Source: Nostoc sp. JL33 (GTDB lineage Bacteria; Cyanobacteriota; Cyanobacteriia; Cyanobacteriales; Nostocaceae). Taken from it: DNA of 57,195 nt. The notes under the pieces are model-generated. The model saw nothing but the letters and a program-made list of their open reading frames with translations. It was not told the DNA's origin and ran no database searches. The position numbers and the translations under genes are program-made. This document shows, piece after piece, positions 20,381-29,578 of the stretch; positions within the stretch are counted from its first letter, which is position 1; each line of letters starts with the position of its first letter. The stretch covers positions 1 to 57,195 of the forward strand of contig NZ_JABXKP010000015.1 of NCBI RefSeq assembly GCF_017114985.1, in the 5' to 3' direction.

Positions 20381-20722
20381 ATGGACAATTACACACACTG
20401 GACACTGGCGATCGCGCCCTTTGCCAATCAATAGAAGTGGAAGTGAATAATCCCCTACTTCACCATCCCCAATTTCCCTGATCAGGGCGATGAAAATCGC
20501 CTGCGCCTAAGGAATGGTAGTAGTGTTTGCTGATCACCAATTATATGCTTAGAGGATAGTCAATAGCTAATTATCAAGTTGCTCATCTGCACTTCTATGC
20601 TAGGCGTCAAATTCACTGATTTGAATAAAACTTCTACATAAACACACACTGATGCAGTTTGATTTGCTTGAATAGCTATATTGATAAGACATTGATCCGA
20701 CAGCAATTCACAATTCCTGATT

Positions 20723-20968
20723 ATGGCAAGTAAATTCATTGATGTTAGAGAATATACTGTCAGGGCGCACAAAAGACAGATTCATACTCGTGTTTTCAAC
20801 TTTGTCTGTAAAGAGTGTAACGAAGCGACCAAACGCGAGACTTTCGGACCTCGACCTTTATATTGTGAGAGATGTCGCCCTCCCCAACCGCCTAAGAAAT
20901 CCCAGCCAACACCTCACAAAGCAAAACCCAGAGCAATGACTTACAAAAGTGACATCGATTTAAATTAA
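20723..20968 (+). CDS. small zinc-ribbon-like protein
   Basis: 81 residues. Two CxxC pairs, CKEC (Cys29, Cys32) and CERC (Cys48, Cys51), are 15 residues apart and look like a zinc ribbon. The preceding part ([21 protein letters not shown]) is basic, and the tail is Pro/Lys-rich and probably disordered. Nucleic-acid binding is plausible but inferred only from charge and zinc ribbon. It ends 10 bases before the next gene, so the two are likely one transcription unit. Confidence 0.75.
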   Translation: MASKFIDVREYTVRAHKRQIHTRVFNFVCKECNEATKRETFGPRPLYCERCRPPQPPKKSQPTPHKAKPRAMTYKSDIDLN

Positions 20969-20978
20969 TTGAAGCCTT

Positions 20979-22013
20979 ATGACTCAAAATGGACAATTAG
21001 AATCACCTCCAGCCACCTTTGTCTCACCACTGTTGGAATTACGAGACTATTATGCTCGCCTTACAGAAGAGTATGAACGCCTCTTTGTGCAGGCGCGAAT
21101 TCAGCTCGATCATGTAGAAGCGTTGTTGTCTAACTGGTCTTTTTCTGATGCCAACAAGCAGATATCAAGATTAACGGCGGCTGATGAAACCTCAAATCTT
21201 TCCCAAGAAGGCTCTCTGGTGTTTTTATCATCCCTTGATGACATCGACGAAAACATCGGGGAGTCTGTACAGTCAGAACGAAAAGACTCAAATAAGGTTG
21301 AGATAGATAATTCCTTTTCTGCTGTTGATACAAAAGAGATTCAACCTTTAACGACATCGCCAGATATAGAGATATCCACAGAGAACAACGATAATTCAAC
21401 GAAGGTGGCGGAAATCCCAATGCTACCCCAGTATGATCATGCTCTCTCGCGAATGGAAGCGATAAAACAGCTATTGCAAGAGCAGATAGGCACTGTCTGT
21501 CATATCGATTTTATCGTGCGATCGCTTTATGGAGAGTTAGATTCCAATCTATTCAAAGTAGTTAAAGGTAGGGTTCAATCTTCCCTCACCCAAGGCAGAG
21601 AAAGGAATTACTGGTCAACTATTCCCGATGAGCCAGGTTGTTATACTCTGGATTTAAGTTTGGTAGTCCCAAGTAATGGCAATGGTGTTTCTAAAAGCAT
21701 CAAAAACAAAAAGAAGAAACCTTTCGTACCTCCGGCAAAAGCAGTACCAATGCTCAAAGCCTTTGAGGGTCAATTTTTAATCGATGCCCTCACCTCTCTG
21801 TTAGAAGAAAATCCAGGTAAAGTTTTCAGCGTTGCTGAAGTCATCGCCGGAATTTATGGAGAACTAAATTCTCAGCAACTTAGAGAGATCAAAAATAAGG
21901 TGCTGAATGAATTATCTAGAGGCTATCGGACAGGCAGATTCTCTAGGGTTCCTAACCAAATTGGCTTCTATACTTGGGACTCCAATCTGATATTGGAGGG
22001 GAGTTCTCGTTAA
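20979..22013 (+). CDS. duplicated-domain protein, partner of the zinc-ribbon gene
   Basis: 344 residues with no family I can name. The N-terminus (about 15-60) is a coiled-coil-like helix (LELRDYYARLTEEYERLFVQARIQL region), then an acidic, Ser/Thr-rich linker to about 150. The C-terminal half is an internal duplication, with copies at about residues 155-228 and 262-338. Both contain a helix, then (I/V)xx(I/L)YGEL(D/N)S and a segment ending in (C/F)YT-D-L. That order of helices and a final beta hairpin suggests winged-helix domains joined by a KNKKKKPF linker. Together with the preceding CxxC protein it may form a DNA- or RNA-associated pair; this is inference. Confidence 0.75.
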   Translation: MTQNGQLESPPATFVSPLLELRDYYARLTEEYERLFVQARIQLDHVEALLSNWSFSDANKQISRLTAADETSNLSQEGSLVFLSSLDDIDENIGESVQSERKDSNKVEIDNSFSAVDTKEIQPLTTSPDIEISTENNDNSTKVAEIPMLPQYDHALSRMEAIKQLLQEQIGTVCHIDFIVRSLYGELDSNLFKVVKGRVQSSLTQGRERNYWSTIPDEPGCYTLDLSLVVPSNGNGVSKSIKNKKKKPFVPPAKAVPMLKAFEGQFLIDALTSLLEENPGKVFSVAEVIAGIYGELNSQQLREIKNKVLNELSRGYRTGRFSRVPNQIGFYTWDSNLILEGSSR

Positions 22014-22035
22014 ATTGGCATTGGGGATTGGGGAT

Positions 22036-22165
22036 TCGGGAGAGGTGACAGGTGACAGGTGACAGGTGATAGGGAATAATCTTCTGTACCCTGTAACCTG
22101 TACCCTATTCCCTATTCCCTGTAACCTGTACCCTATTCCCTGTAACCTGTACCCTATTGCCTTCT
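22036..22165. repeat. GGTGACA and CCCTGTAACCTGTA tandem repeats
   Basis: Four copies of GGTGACA/GGTGATA are followed by copies of CCCTGTAACCTGTACCCTAT, partly complementary to the first group, so the stretch can fold back. It lies between two convergent genes. Confidence 0.85.
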
Positions 22166-22176
22166 CCACTCCTCAC

Positions 22177-23688
22177 CTATCCCAAAAACAGCTTGTATGC
22201 GGGATTCTTGTTTTCATCCCAATAGCGATAGCCCAGGTGATCGAGAAAAGCTTGCCACTCTTCCATCTCGTGTGGAGGAACCTGGATACCGACAACGATT
22301 CGGCCGTAGTCTGCGCCGTTGTTGCGGTAGTGAAAAAGACTGATATTCCAGGCGGGATTCATGGAAGTAACAAACTTCATCAATGCGCCGGGACGTTCGG
22401 GAAACTCAAAACGGTAAAGCAATTCATTGTCAGCCAGGGGAGAGTGCCCACCCACCATGTGCCGCAGATGTAATTTAGTTAGTTCGTCGTCCGTTAAATC
22501 AAGAGTTTCAAATCCATGAGCTTCAAAGGTTTCTACCATCTTTGCAGCATCGGCACGATTTTGAATTTGCACACCGACAAAAATATGGGCTGTTTTTTCA
22601 TCGGCAATGCGATAATTAAACTCGGTAAGATTACGGTTGCCAATACATTCACAAAATTGGCGAATACTTCCCCGTTCTTCAGGAATTGTGACTGCAAAGA
22701 TCGCTTCGCGGCGTTCGCCGAACTCTGCCCGTTCTGCCACAAAGCGGAGGCGATCAAAATTCATGTTTGCACCGCAGGCAACAGCAATTAAGGTTTGCCC
22801 TTCGATTTGTTCCCGTTCTGCGTAGGCTTTGGCAGCTGCGATCGCTAATGCACCTGCTGGTTCTAAAATGGATCGCGTATCCTCAAACACGTCTTTAATC
22901 GCAGCACAAGTAGCGTCTGTATCCACCAGAATAATTTCATCTACATACTGCTGACACAAACGGAAGGTTTCTTCACCTACTTCCCGCACCGCTACCCCAT
23001 CAGCAAATAACCCCACTTGAGACAAGCGCACCCGATGTCCGGCTTTTAGCGATTGAGACATCGCATCAGCATCTACTGGCTCAACCCCAATAATCTTGAT
23101 TTCCGGCCGCAACCGTTTCACATAAGCCCCAATCCCAGAAATTAATCCACCCCCGCCAATTGCCACAAAAATCGCATGGATGGGTTGCTGATATTGCCGT
23201 AAAATTTCCATCCCAATTGTTCCCTGTCCAGCAATCACATGGGGATCATCGAAGGGATGAATAAAGGTCAATCCTTTTTCTACTTCTAATTCACGGGCAT
23301 AGCTATAAGCATCGTCGTAAGTGTTTCCATGTAACACGACTGCTCCGCCCCTCATTCTAACCGCGTCTACCTTAACTTGGGGTGTGGTTATTGGCATGAC
23401 GATAATCGCTTTAGTTCCCAAGCGTTGGGCTGCAAGGGCGACTCCCTGAGCATGGTTCCCCGCAGACGCTGCGATTACACCCTGCGCCAATATATCTGGT
23501 GGCAGTTGCACCATTTTGTTATAAGCACCCCGCAGTTTAAAGGAAAATACTGATTGCATATCTTCACGTTTCAGCAGGAGTTGATTATTCAGCCGCGCAG
23601 ACAAATTTGGGGCATACTCCAGTGGTGTTTCCTGGGCAACATCGTATACACGGGCAGTCAGGATTTGGATGAGGTAGTCGCAATACAT
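22177..23688 (-). CDS. ilvA: threonine ammonia-lyase (threonine deaminase), biosynthetic
   Basis: Converts threonine to 2-oxobutanoate, the committed step to isoleucine, using pyridoxal phosphate. The cofactor lysine is in SFKLRGAYNK (Lys51), the phosphate-binding loop is AIGGGGLISGIG (about 183-194), and SAGNHAQGVA (about 77-86) is the substrate loop. From about residue 325 two ACT-like regulatory domains follow (FAVTIPEERGSIRQF and YRFEFPERPGALMKF), the arrangement of isoleucine-inhibited, long-form enzymes. The 503-residue length agrees. The frame begins at a TTG at 23697, but the ATG at 23688 (MYCDYLIQIL) is the usual start. Confidence 0.96.
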   Translation of the reverse strand: MYCDYLIQILTARVYDVAQETPLEYAPNLSARLNNQLLLKREDMQSVFSFKLRGAYNKMVQLPPDILAQGVIAASAGNHAQGVALAAQRLGTKAIIVMPITTPQVKVDAVRMRGGAVVLHGNTYDDAYSYARELEVEKGLTFIHPFDDPHVIAGQGTIGMEILRQYQQPIHAIFVAIGGGGLISGIGAYVKRLRPEIKIIGVEPVDADAMSQSLKAGHRVRLSQVGLFADGVAVREVGEETFRLCQQYVDEIILVDTDATCAAIKDVFEDTRSILEPAGALAIAAAKAYAEREQIEGQTLIAVACGANMNFDRLRFVAERAEFGERREAIFAVTIPEERGSIRQFCECIGNRNLTEFNYRIADEKTAHIFVGVQIQNRADAAKMVETFEAHGFETLDLTDDELTKLHLRHMVGGHSPLADNELLYRFEFPERPGALMKFVTSMNPAWNISLFHYRNNGADYGRIVVGIQVPPHEMEEWQAFLDHLGYRYWDENKNPAYKLFLG

Positions 23689-23697
23689 GGGCGTCAA

Positions 23698-24084
23698 AGT
23701 GTTAGCAAATGCCGGATGGAGATTAATTTTACGTTACAAGCGATCGCACTGGTTTCATTTAATTGCACTCTCTCGAAATTTTGAGTGAATAAAATTTAAA
23801 AATTAATAATACTATTTCAAGAGAAAATATTCATTGATTGGATTTTTTGGTGACTTCAAATTTAATGCGATCGCTGGTAAGTTGATTTTAAACGAGTTTT
23901 GCCAACTGTCCGAGTATTTAGATCAACAAATTAGTATAGTGTTGCTGATAAATATAACTTCTCAATTTATGTTAAAGTAGGCATGAAAGATTGAATTCGG
24001 CTGTGTAGTTTGTTTTTATATATACTTGTATTACAGACCTCTCCGGATGTAAATCTCTACACCCCCTGATTCTGGAGACATTCT
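23698..24084. promoter_or_regulatory. divergent ilvA/rbp upstream region with a long rbp leader
   Basis: 390 bases separate the divergent genes. The half next to the RNA-binding protein gene is AT-rich and could contain a long 5' leader, as in cold-inducible cyanobacterial rbp genes. GGAGA lies 6 bases before its ATG. No specific operator can be identified by eye. Confidence 0.35.
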
Positions 24085-24396
24085 ATGTCAATTTATGTCG
24101 GTAATCTATCTTATGAGGTTAAAGAAGATGACCTCCGGCAGGTTTTTGCAGAATACGGGACTGTAAAAAATGTTCAATTGCCTATCGACCGAGAAACAGG
24201 TCGGGTGAGAGGTTTTGGTTTTGTAGAAATGGAATCAGGCCCACAAGAAGAAGCTGCGATTGAGGCGCTTAATAATGCTGAGTGGATGGGTCGGAGCTTA
24301 AAAGTTAATAAAGCGAAGCCGAAAATAGACGGAGGTTCTTCTGGTGGTAGACGAGGAAACTATGGTGGTGGTGATGCCTCCTCTAGCCGCTATTAA
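24085..24396 (+). CDS. RRM-type RNA-binding protein (Rbp)
   Basis: A single RNA-recognition motif of about 80 residues with RNP2 IYVGNL (3-8) and RNP1 RGFGFVEM (42-49). A glycine/serine-rich tail follows (about 82-103, GGSSGGRRGNYGGG). This is the class of cyanobacterial Rbp proteins that bind mRNA in the cytoplasm; many members are induced by cold. The glycine-rich tail marks it as the type II-like form. It has a strong Shine-Dalgarno site and a terminator directly after it, so it is monocistronic. Confidence 0.95.
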   Translation: MSIYVGNLSYEVKEDDLRQVFAEYGTVKNVQLPIDRETGRVRGFGFVEMESGPQEEAAIEALNNAEWMGRSLKVNKAKPKIDGGSSGGRRGNYGGGDASSSRY

Positions 24397-24432
24397 GGTC
24401 TAAAATCAAGAATTTAACTCTAAATTCTTGAG

Positions 24433-24457
24433 GGCAGACAAGGCGTCTGCCTTTTTT
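24433..24457 (+). terminator. rho-independent terminator after rbp
   Basis: GGCAGAC pairs with GTCTGCC around the loop AAGGC and is followed by six T residues, 37 bases after the rbp stop codon. Confidence 0.93.
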
Positions 24458-24739
24458 GTGCTTCGGTTGACTGGAGTATTTAACACAACCCAACCACTAA
24501 TTAAGTCTATTTAGTAAAAATATAGTATGACCCAAATAATGGTAAACAATAAGTGAAGGGATTGAATCAGCCTTATGTCGATTTAAGCCAGAAGTATCGA
24601 AAGCGGGGATTTTTGTAGATATCAGAAAGCACCATCACTTTGAAACGCCCCTGCAAAAGTGCAAACGCAAAGCAATTGCCAAGCACAAATAGCATAAGAG
24701 AAGTTTCCGCAATTAATTATCGTAAATTAAAAGGTTTAA

Positions 24740-25460
24740 GACCCCAACCATTTCACGTAGCGCCGAGGCAAAGCCACCGAAACTCCGCTCAGTTACCCTG
24801 CGGGGATCTTGCTTGCTACAGTCGTGGTTTAAATAAGAGTCTCTTCCCTATAGCGTGCCGTAGGCAAAATGTCTTTAATGCAATGCAAGAATTTTGTTAG
24901 CGCAGCCTCAACTCTTCTCTACCTTGGGCTACGCCTTCGTAGAGGCTCCGCCAACGAGTCCGCGTAAGAGAGCGTCATTTTGAATGCGTGAATTGTTAAA
25001 ACTGTCTCTTTTGAAGCCATGCGTTAGCGTAGCTTACCTAATTTTAGATTTTAAATTTTGGATTATTGGGCGAAGCCTAAGAAGAGAAGATTCTTGCGTT
25101 CCATTATTTAAAAAGATCCCAGAGCAAGCTTTCTTTAAACGCGAGAATAATTCTTTAATCCGTCTTGGAAAGTTTGCTCAAGTCAAGCCACTCCGTTGCG
25201 GTGAATCCAGCGCTGTAGTGAGGCAGTCGCTCAGAGGGGGTCTCCCCCATGAGGAACTGCCGAAAGGGTTTCCCGCCGTAGGCGACTGGTGTTAGCGTAG
25301 CGGTAGCGACTGTGCGTAGCGTCACCCGAAGGGGGGTTCCGAGAGTTGAAGGAAGTGGCGCGGCAGAGCCGCAAGAGCAACTTTGGGCAAAATCTAAAAT
25401 TAAATGACTTGCCCCTGACTTGATTGCTGAGATCAATCTAAAATCCAAAATCCAAAATCC
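24740..25460. repeat. repeat-rich intergenic region
   Basis: Contains many overlapping GC-rich palindromes (TAGCGTAGCGGTAGCGACTG, GTGCGTAGCGTCACCCGAAG, ATGAGGAACTGCCG and similar) and three copies of AAAATCC-type units at 25434-25459. Open frames of 86, 103 and 124 codons cross it on both strands, but their translations follow the repeats and are not called as genes. Confidence 0.75.
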
Positions 25461-25508
25461 TTGCATTGTCTGACTGTAGGTATCGTTTTTGTAATAGGCG
25501 TAGCAACC

Positions 25509-26009
25509 ATGAACCCAGAAGTTAAACATATTGTTAGCGAACTAAGGCATAAGTTCTACTCTAACTTTGCAGCTGCTATGAATATGCCGGTGATCATAAC
25601 TGGTACATCTTATAGTAGTAATTCTCCGATCGCATCTTGGATGGATCATAGGCAAAGGCTAAACTATGTAAATATATACGCTTATACAGCACCTGATGAA
25701 TTTGTCCCATTCCGCCCGTTCATCCTTCGACTGGCTATTAACAAAAGTTCTGGTATCACAATGTTAAGAAAAGGACAAGTATGCCGAGGTCTAAATTTGC
25801 TGTGGGACTTTGAGTTAACTGTACTACCAAAAGAAATCTTAGACTTTCTTCCCTGGATAGTTAACTTAGTTGAGGCTCATGACAAAGGTTCGCCCTTGTT
25901 GCTACAATCACCGCCTCATTCATTTGAATTAAAAGCGCCAGAGGTTGGATTCTTTAATAACGCATGGACGCAGAAAGCTTGGCTGCTTGCAAATCCGACA
26001 ATATCCTAA
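25509..26009 (+). CDS. hypothetical protein
   Basis: 166 residues starting MNPEVKHIVSELRHKF, with a plausible soluble globular composition (IYAYTAPDEFVPFRPFILRLAI, then LNLLWDFELTVLPKEIL and FLPWIVNLVEAH). I do not recognise a family, and there is no signal peptide or membrane segment. The frame runs up to a TTG at 25461 inside repeat sequence, so the ATG at 25509 is preferred. Its isolation in repeat-rich DNA suggests an accessory gene. Confidence 0.6.
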   Translation: MNPEVKHIVSELRHKFYSNFAAAMNMPVIITGTSYSSNSPIASWMDHRQRLNYVNIYAYTAPDEFVPFRPFILRLAINKSSGITMLRKGQVCRGLNLLWDFELTVLPKEILDFLPWIVNLVEAHDKGSPLLLQSPPHSFELKAPEVGFFNNAWTQKAWLLANPTIS

Positions 26010-26285
26010 TGGTTGGTACTAATCGCTCTTTTAGCAACCGACTACAAATATATGTGCTTGGGCTTTGTTTGCCCAATAAGAAAGTAGCGAGCCTACTTTG
26101 GGGAACGTCCCAAACCTCTGTAAATTTTAAAAAAAATAGGCAACGTTGCACGAGTGCTAGAACAGCAATTCAGTAATCCTGGAATAACCTCTCCCCCTTC
26201 CCTCTCTTCTCTACGAGAGGCTGCGCCAACGAGACGCTACGCGAACGCAGGGAAGGGGGTTGGGGGGTTAGGTTTTTGATTACTG

Positions 26286-26449
26286 TAGGACTTACGCATG
26301 AGTTACGGAATAACGTAGACGCGGAGCGGCTTGCCGCAGGCTACCGCAGAGGCGCAGAGAAGCCAGTGCGTTGCGGGGGTTCCCCCCGTTGTAGCAACTG
26401 GCGCGACACGGAGAAATCAGAGTTTGAGAGATATTTTGCGTAAGTCCTA
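26286..26449. mobile_element. MITE-like element with TAGGACTTACGCA ends
   Basis: A 164-bp element whose ends are inverted repeats: TAGGACTTACGCA at the left and TTGCGTAAGTCCTA at the right. The interior contains GC-rich palindromes but no gene. A second element with the same ends is at 44117-44328. Non-autonomous elements of this type are moved by transposases encoded elsewhere. Confidence 0.8.
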
Positions 26450-26562
26450 TACTGAATCGAGGCTCTAGAAGGTTTTCCCTATTTGCCTGCTAATCATCCT
26501 AATCGCGCGTTAATACCTGCTATATGCCTGATAATTAATAAGGCAATTTACAGAGAGCAAAG

Positions 26563-27543
26563 ATGCAGACTCTCCAAAAACTCTCCCTCCCAATGATGGG
26601 CTGCGGGACTTGGTCCTGGGGCAATCAACTGCTTTGGGGATATGACGAAAGTATGGATGACCAGTTGCAAGCCGTCTTTAACCTTTGTGTAAGCAACGGT
26701 GTAACTTTATTTGATACAGGTGATTCTTACGGAACTGGGAGATTGAATGGTCGCAGTGAGTTACTCCTGGGACGATTCAACCGAGAATATCTAGGTTCAG
26801 GCAAAGAAAATATTTGTATTGCTACTAAGATTGCTGCTTACCCGTGGAGATGGACACGTCAATCAATGGTAAGGGCTTGCAAGTCATCTGCCCAACGCTT
26901 GGGAAGAAACGTTGATTTGGTACAGATGCACTGGTCTACAGCAAACTATGCTCCTTGGCAAGAGGAAGGGCTGTTGGATGGTCTTGCCGATTTGTATGAG
27001 CAAGGACTGGTCAAGGGAGTGGGACTATCCAATTATGGGCCAAAACAGCTTAAGCAAGTGCAGAAAAAGTTTGCTGAACGAGGCGTTCCGATTACTAGTG
27101 TGCAAGTTCAATACTCTTTGTTGTCTACATATCCTGTCACCCAACTAAAGCTCAAAGACCTTTGTGATCAGTTGCAAATTAAACTGATTGCCTACAGCCC
27201 TCTGGCCTTGGGGCTACTGACAGGAAAATACTCTGAGCAAGGACGTCTGCCTAAAGGCATCCGAGGTCTGCTGTTTAGGCAGATATTACCAGGAATGCGA
27301 TCGCTTTTGGCATGTTTGCAAGAGGTGGCACAGTCCAGAAACAAAACTATGTCACAGGTAGCAATTAATTGGTGCATCTGTAAAGGAACCATTCCTATCC
27401 CTGGAGCAAAAAGCGTGGAACAGGCGAGGGAGAATATTGGTGCATTGGGTTGGCAATTAGACGCTAGTGAAATTGCAGAGTTGGATCGGGCGGCGGCGAA
27501 TGCAGACAAAAAAATGGTACAAAATATCTTTCAAACTAAGTGA
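26563..27543 (+). CDS. aldo/keto reductase
   Basis: A 326-residue (beta/alpha)8 barrel NADPH oxidoreductase. The catalytic tetrad is visible: Asp51 and Tyr56 (LFDTGDSYG), Lys89 (IATKIA) and His123 (VQMHW). The cofactor-binding end contains IPIPGAKSVEQARENIGA (about 285-302). The substrate is unknown; relatives reduce aldehydes and quinones and appear in chloroplasts and cyanobacteria. The start ATG follows AGAGAGCAA. It stands alone between repeat-rich regions. Confidence 0.9.
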   Translation: MQTLQKLSLPMMGCGTWSWGNQLLWGYDESMDDQLQAVFNLCVSNGVTLFDTGDSYGTGRLNGRSELLLGRFNREYLGSGKENICIATKIAAYPWRWTRQSMVRACKSSAQRLGRNVDLVQMHWSTANYAPWQEEGLLDGLADLYEQGLVKGVGLSNYGPKQLKQVQKKFAERGVPITSVQVQYSLLSTYPVTQLKLKDLCDQLQIKLIAYSPLALGLLTGKYSEQGRLPKGIRGLLFRQILPGMRSLLACLQEVAQSRNKTMSQVAINWCICKGTIPIPGAKSVEQARENIGALGWQLDASEIAELDRAAANADKKMVQNIFQTK

Positions 27544-28279
27544 AATTTCAACTTTGCTGAATTTGAATATTAACCATTAGCTTGGCTATGAGTTGCAGTC
27601 ACATTTTTTGAAATAGCCTTAACTTGTTATAAGTAGAGCGGTGTGAATAATTCAAGGTTTGTAGTGAGGGCTTCAGCCATCATTTGAGGACTAAAGTCCT
27701 CACTACGAACTAATCTCAAGATTTTTTACATTACTTAATCTAGTTTGATTTATTCTCACCGACTTACTTATATGTAATATTTAACACATATTTGCCCTTC
27801 CCCTGCTAGCTGCCGGATCACAGTTGTATTGCCTCATACCAATTGGAAAAAAGAAAGCGACAAATAGACCATTTGTAGAGACGCGATGAATCGCGTCTTT
27901 ACGCAAAAATGTGTTGCAGTCATAAATTGAATTGGTATCAGCCACCGAGCCATAGCGCAGTTTATGTAGCATTCGGTACAATTCGGAGCGTGCATTCTTT
28001 GCTCATAGCGATCGCATCCCAATACCTACCCAGTTTCTCAAATCATCTCTAGCAAGCTTTTTGCCTTTTTATAACCGTCGAACTCACGTTACTTTATATC
28101 ATTAGGACAAGATATAAACATTACAATATCATCCTTTAGCTAGATCCTACATTATCCCGCCCGATTTACTGTAGTTTTACACTATCAAAAAATTGTAATG
28201 AAAGCTAGTTAAGGTTTTAATACTTTTTAACTATAAATTTTCAATATTTGAAACTGAGGAATTTCAAACTGAGGATGAA
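27544..28279. repeat. intergenic region with two hairpin repeats
   Basis: GTAGTGAGGGCTTCAGCC...GGACTAAAGTCCTCACTAC (about 27660-27708) and GTAGAGACGCGATGAATCGCGTC (about 27875-27898) are common intergenic hairpins. A CCGTCGAACTCA segment at about 28074 is also found upstream of hisD (about 37723). The last 100 bases, AT-rich, should contain the promoter of the transporter operon. Confidence 0.65.
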
Positions 28280-29356
28280 ATGTTTCTAAATCAGGATAAA
28301 TTTTCTGCACTTATAGTAAGATGGCACAAAGCTATAAAGTTATTAAAACAGCATTCAAGCAAAATATTTACTTTCCTATTTGCTGTTAGTCTCAGCTTGA
28401 GTTTGATAATTTCTGCTTGTTCTCCAAATAATTCGGTAATTTATGCATCTCTGCCGTCGTTTAGCATAGGTAAAGACCCAGAAAAGGTAGTTCGTATTGG
28501 TCATCAAAAGTTTGGTTCTCTCAGCCTTTTAAGGGCAAAGGGAGATTTGGAGGAAAAGTTTAAATCAATGGGTTTATCGGTGCGATGGAATCAATTTCCA
28601 GCTGGGCCGCAACTATTAGAAGCTTTGAATGCTGGTCAGCTTGACTTTGGACATGCAGGAGAAACCCCTCCCATATCTGCTCAAGCGGCTGGCGCACCTC
28701 TGCTTTATGTTGCCAGTTCACCTCCTAATCCCAAAGGCGAAGCAATTCTAGTCCCAAAAGATTCTCAAATTCGCAATATTGCTGACTTAAAAGGTAAAAA
28801 AATTGCCTTAAATAAAGGCTCAAATGTCCATTATTTAGTTGTACAGGCATTGGCAAAAGCTAATTTGAAATATAGCGATATTCAAACAGTCTTTATTCCG
28901 CCAGCTGATGCTAGAGCAGCATTTGAGCAGAAAAAAGTAGATGCATGGGCGATTTGGGACCCATACTTTGCAGCTGCCGAACAAGCTACAGGGGCGCGAA
29001 TACTTACAGATGCTACAAATATAGTCGAAAATCGAGAGTTCCTTTTTGCTTCTCAAACCTTTGCCAAGAAGCATCCTGACCGCTTGAAAGTCGTTTTAGA
29101 GGAAATCAAAAAAGTAGATGAATGGGCAAAACCTAGACCAAAAGAGGTTGCACAAATTCTCTCACCTTTAATTGGGATTGATGCTGGTGTTTTAGAGCAG
29201 GTAGCAAAAAGAAGAGCTTATGGCTTAGAACTAATTACCAAGGAAGTTGTAGCTTATCAACAAAGGCTTGCTGATACTTTTTATCGTCTGAAATTAGTTC
29301 CTAAAAAAATTGATGTCAGTCAAGTAGCTATGGTGTCTGATCAGAAGCCTAATTAA
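28280..29356 (+). CDS. ssuA: sulfonate-type ABC transporter substrate-binding lipoprotein
   Basis: Periplasmic binding protein of the aliphatic sulfonate/nitrate/taurine family. The N-terminus has a long signal region ending in a lipobox (LIISAC, Cys at about residue 47), so it is probably lipid-anchored. The mature part begins KVVRIGHQKFGSL and contains FAGETPPISAQAAGAPLLY-like (HAGETPPISAQ) and LKGKKIALNKGSNVHYLV, the pattern of SsuA proteins. GAGG lies 5 bases before the ATG. The ligand is inferred to be alkanesulfonate from family resemblance and the sulfite-oxidase-like gene downstream; related proteins bind other anions. Confidence 0.85.
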   Translation: MFLNQDKFSALIVRWHKAIKLLKQHSSKIFTFLFAVSLSLSLIISACSPNNSVIYASLPSFSIGKDPEKVVRIGHQKFGSLSLLRAKGDLEEKFKSMGLSVRWNQFPAGPQLLEALNAGQLDFGHAGETPPISAQAAGAPLLYVASSPPNPKGEAILVPKDSQIRNIADLKGKKIALNKGSNVHYLVVQALAKANLKYSDIQTVFIPPADARAAFEQKKVDAWAIWDPYFAAAEQATGARILTDATNIVENREFLFASQTFAKKHPDRLKVVLEEIKKVDEWAKPRPKEVAQILSPLIGIDAGVLEQVAKRRAYGLELITKEVVAYQQRLADTFYRLKLVPKKIDVSQVAMVSDQKPN

Positions 29357-29578
29357 AACTCTTTGCAAGCTACATAAGCGCATTCTTGCAGTTATAGCTA
29401 AAACACTTAAGGAGTCGAGTCTCAATGGAACCTATCGAGTAGCTGAATTACTCTTTCCCCGTTTACCACTTCAGAATTTACTTAGTACAGCACAACAGCA
29501 CGTATTAAGTCCTTTTGGTGAAATTGTCGCCAACCAAGATTTTCCTAAGCAACAACGTACCGCAGAAGGAGCTTCAAG
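29357..29578 (+). other. unexplained open frame without start codon between ssuA and ssuC
   Basis: About 80 codons without a stop, in a frame different from ssuA, end at a TGA overlapping the ssuC start (ATGA). The translation looks protein-like (GTYRVAELLFPRLPLQNLLS, then PFGEIVANQDFP), but the frame has no ATG, GTG or TTG. It may be a gene relic from a deletion in the operon. Confidence 0.35.

Noticed and set aside
24640..25529. Several frames of 86-124 codons
   Set aside because: All cross GC-rich palindromes, on both strands, with translations determined by the repeats.
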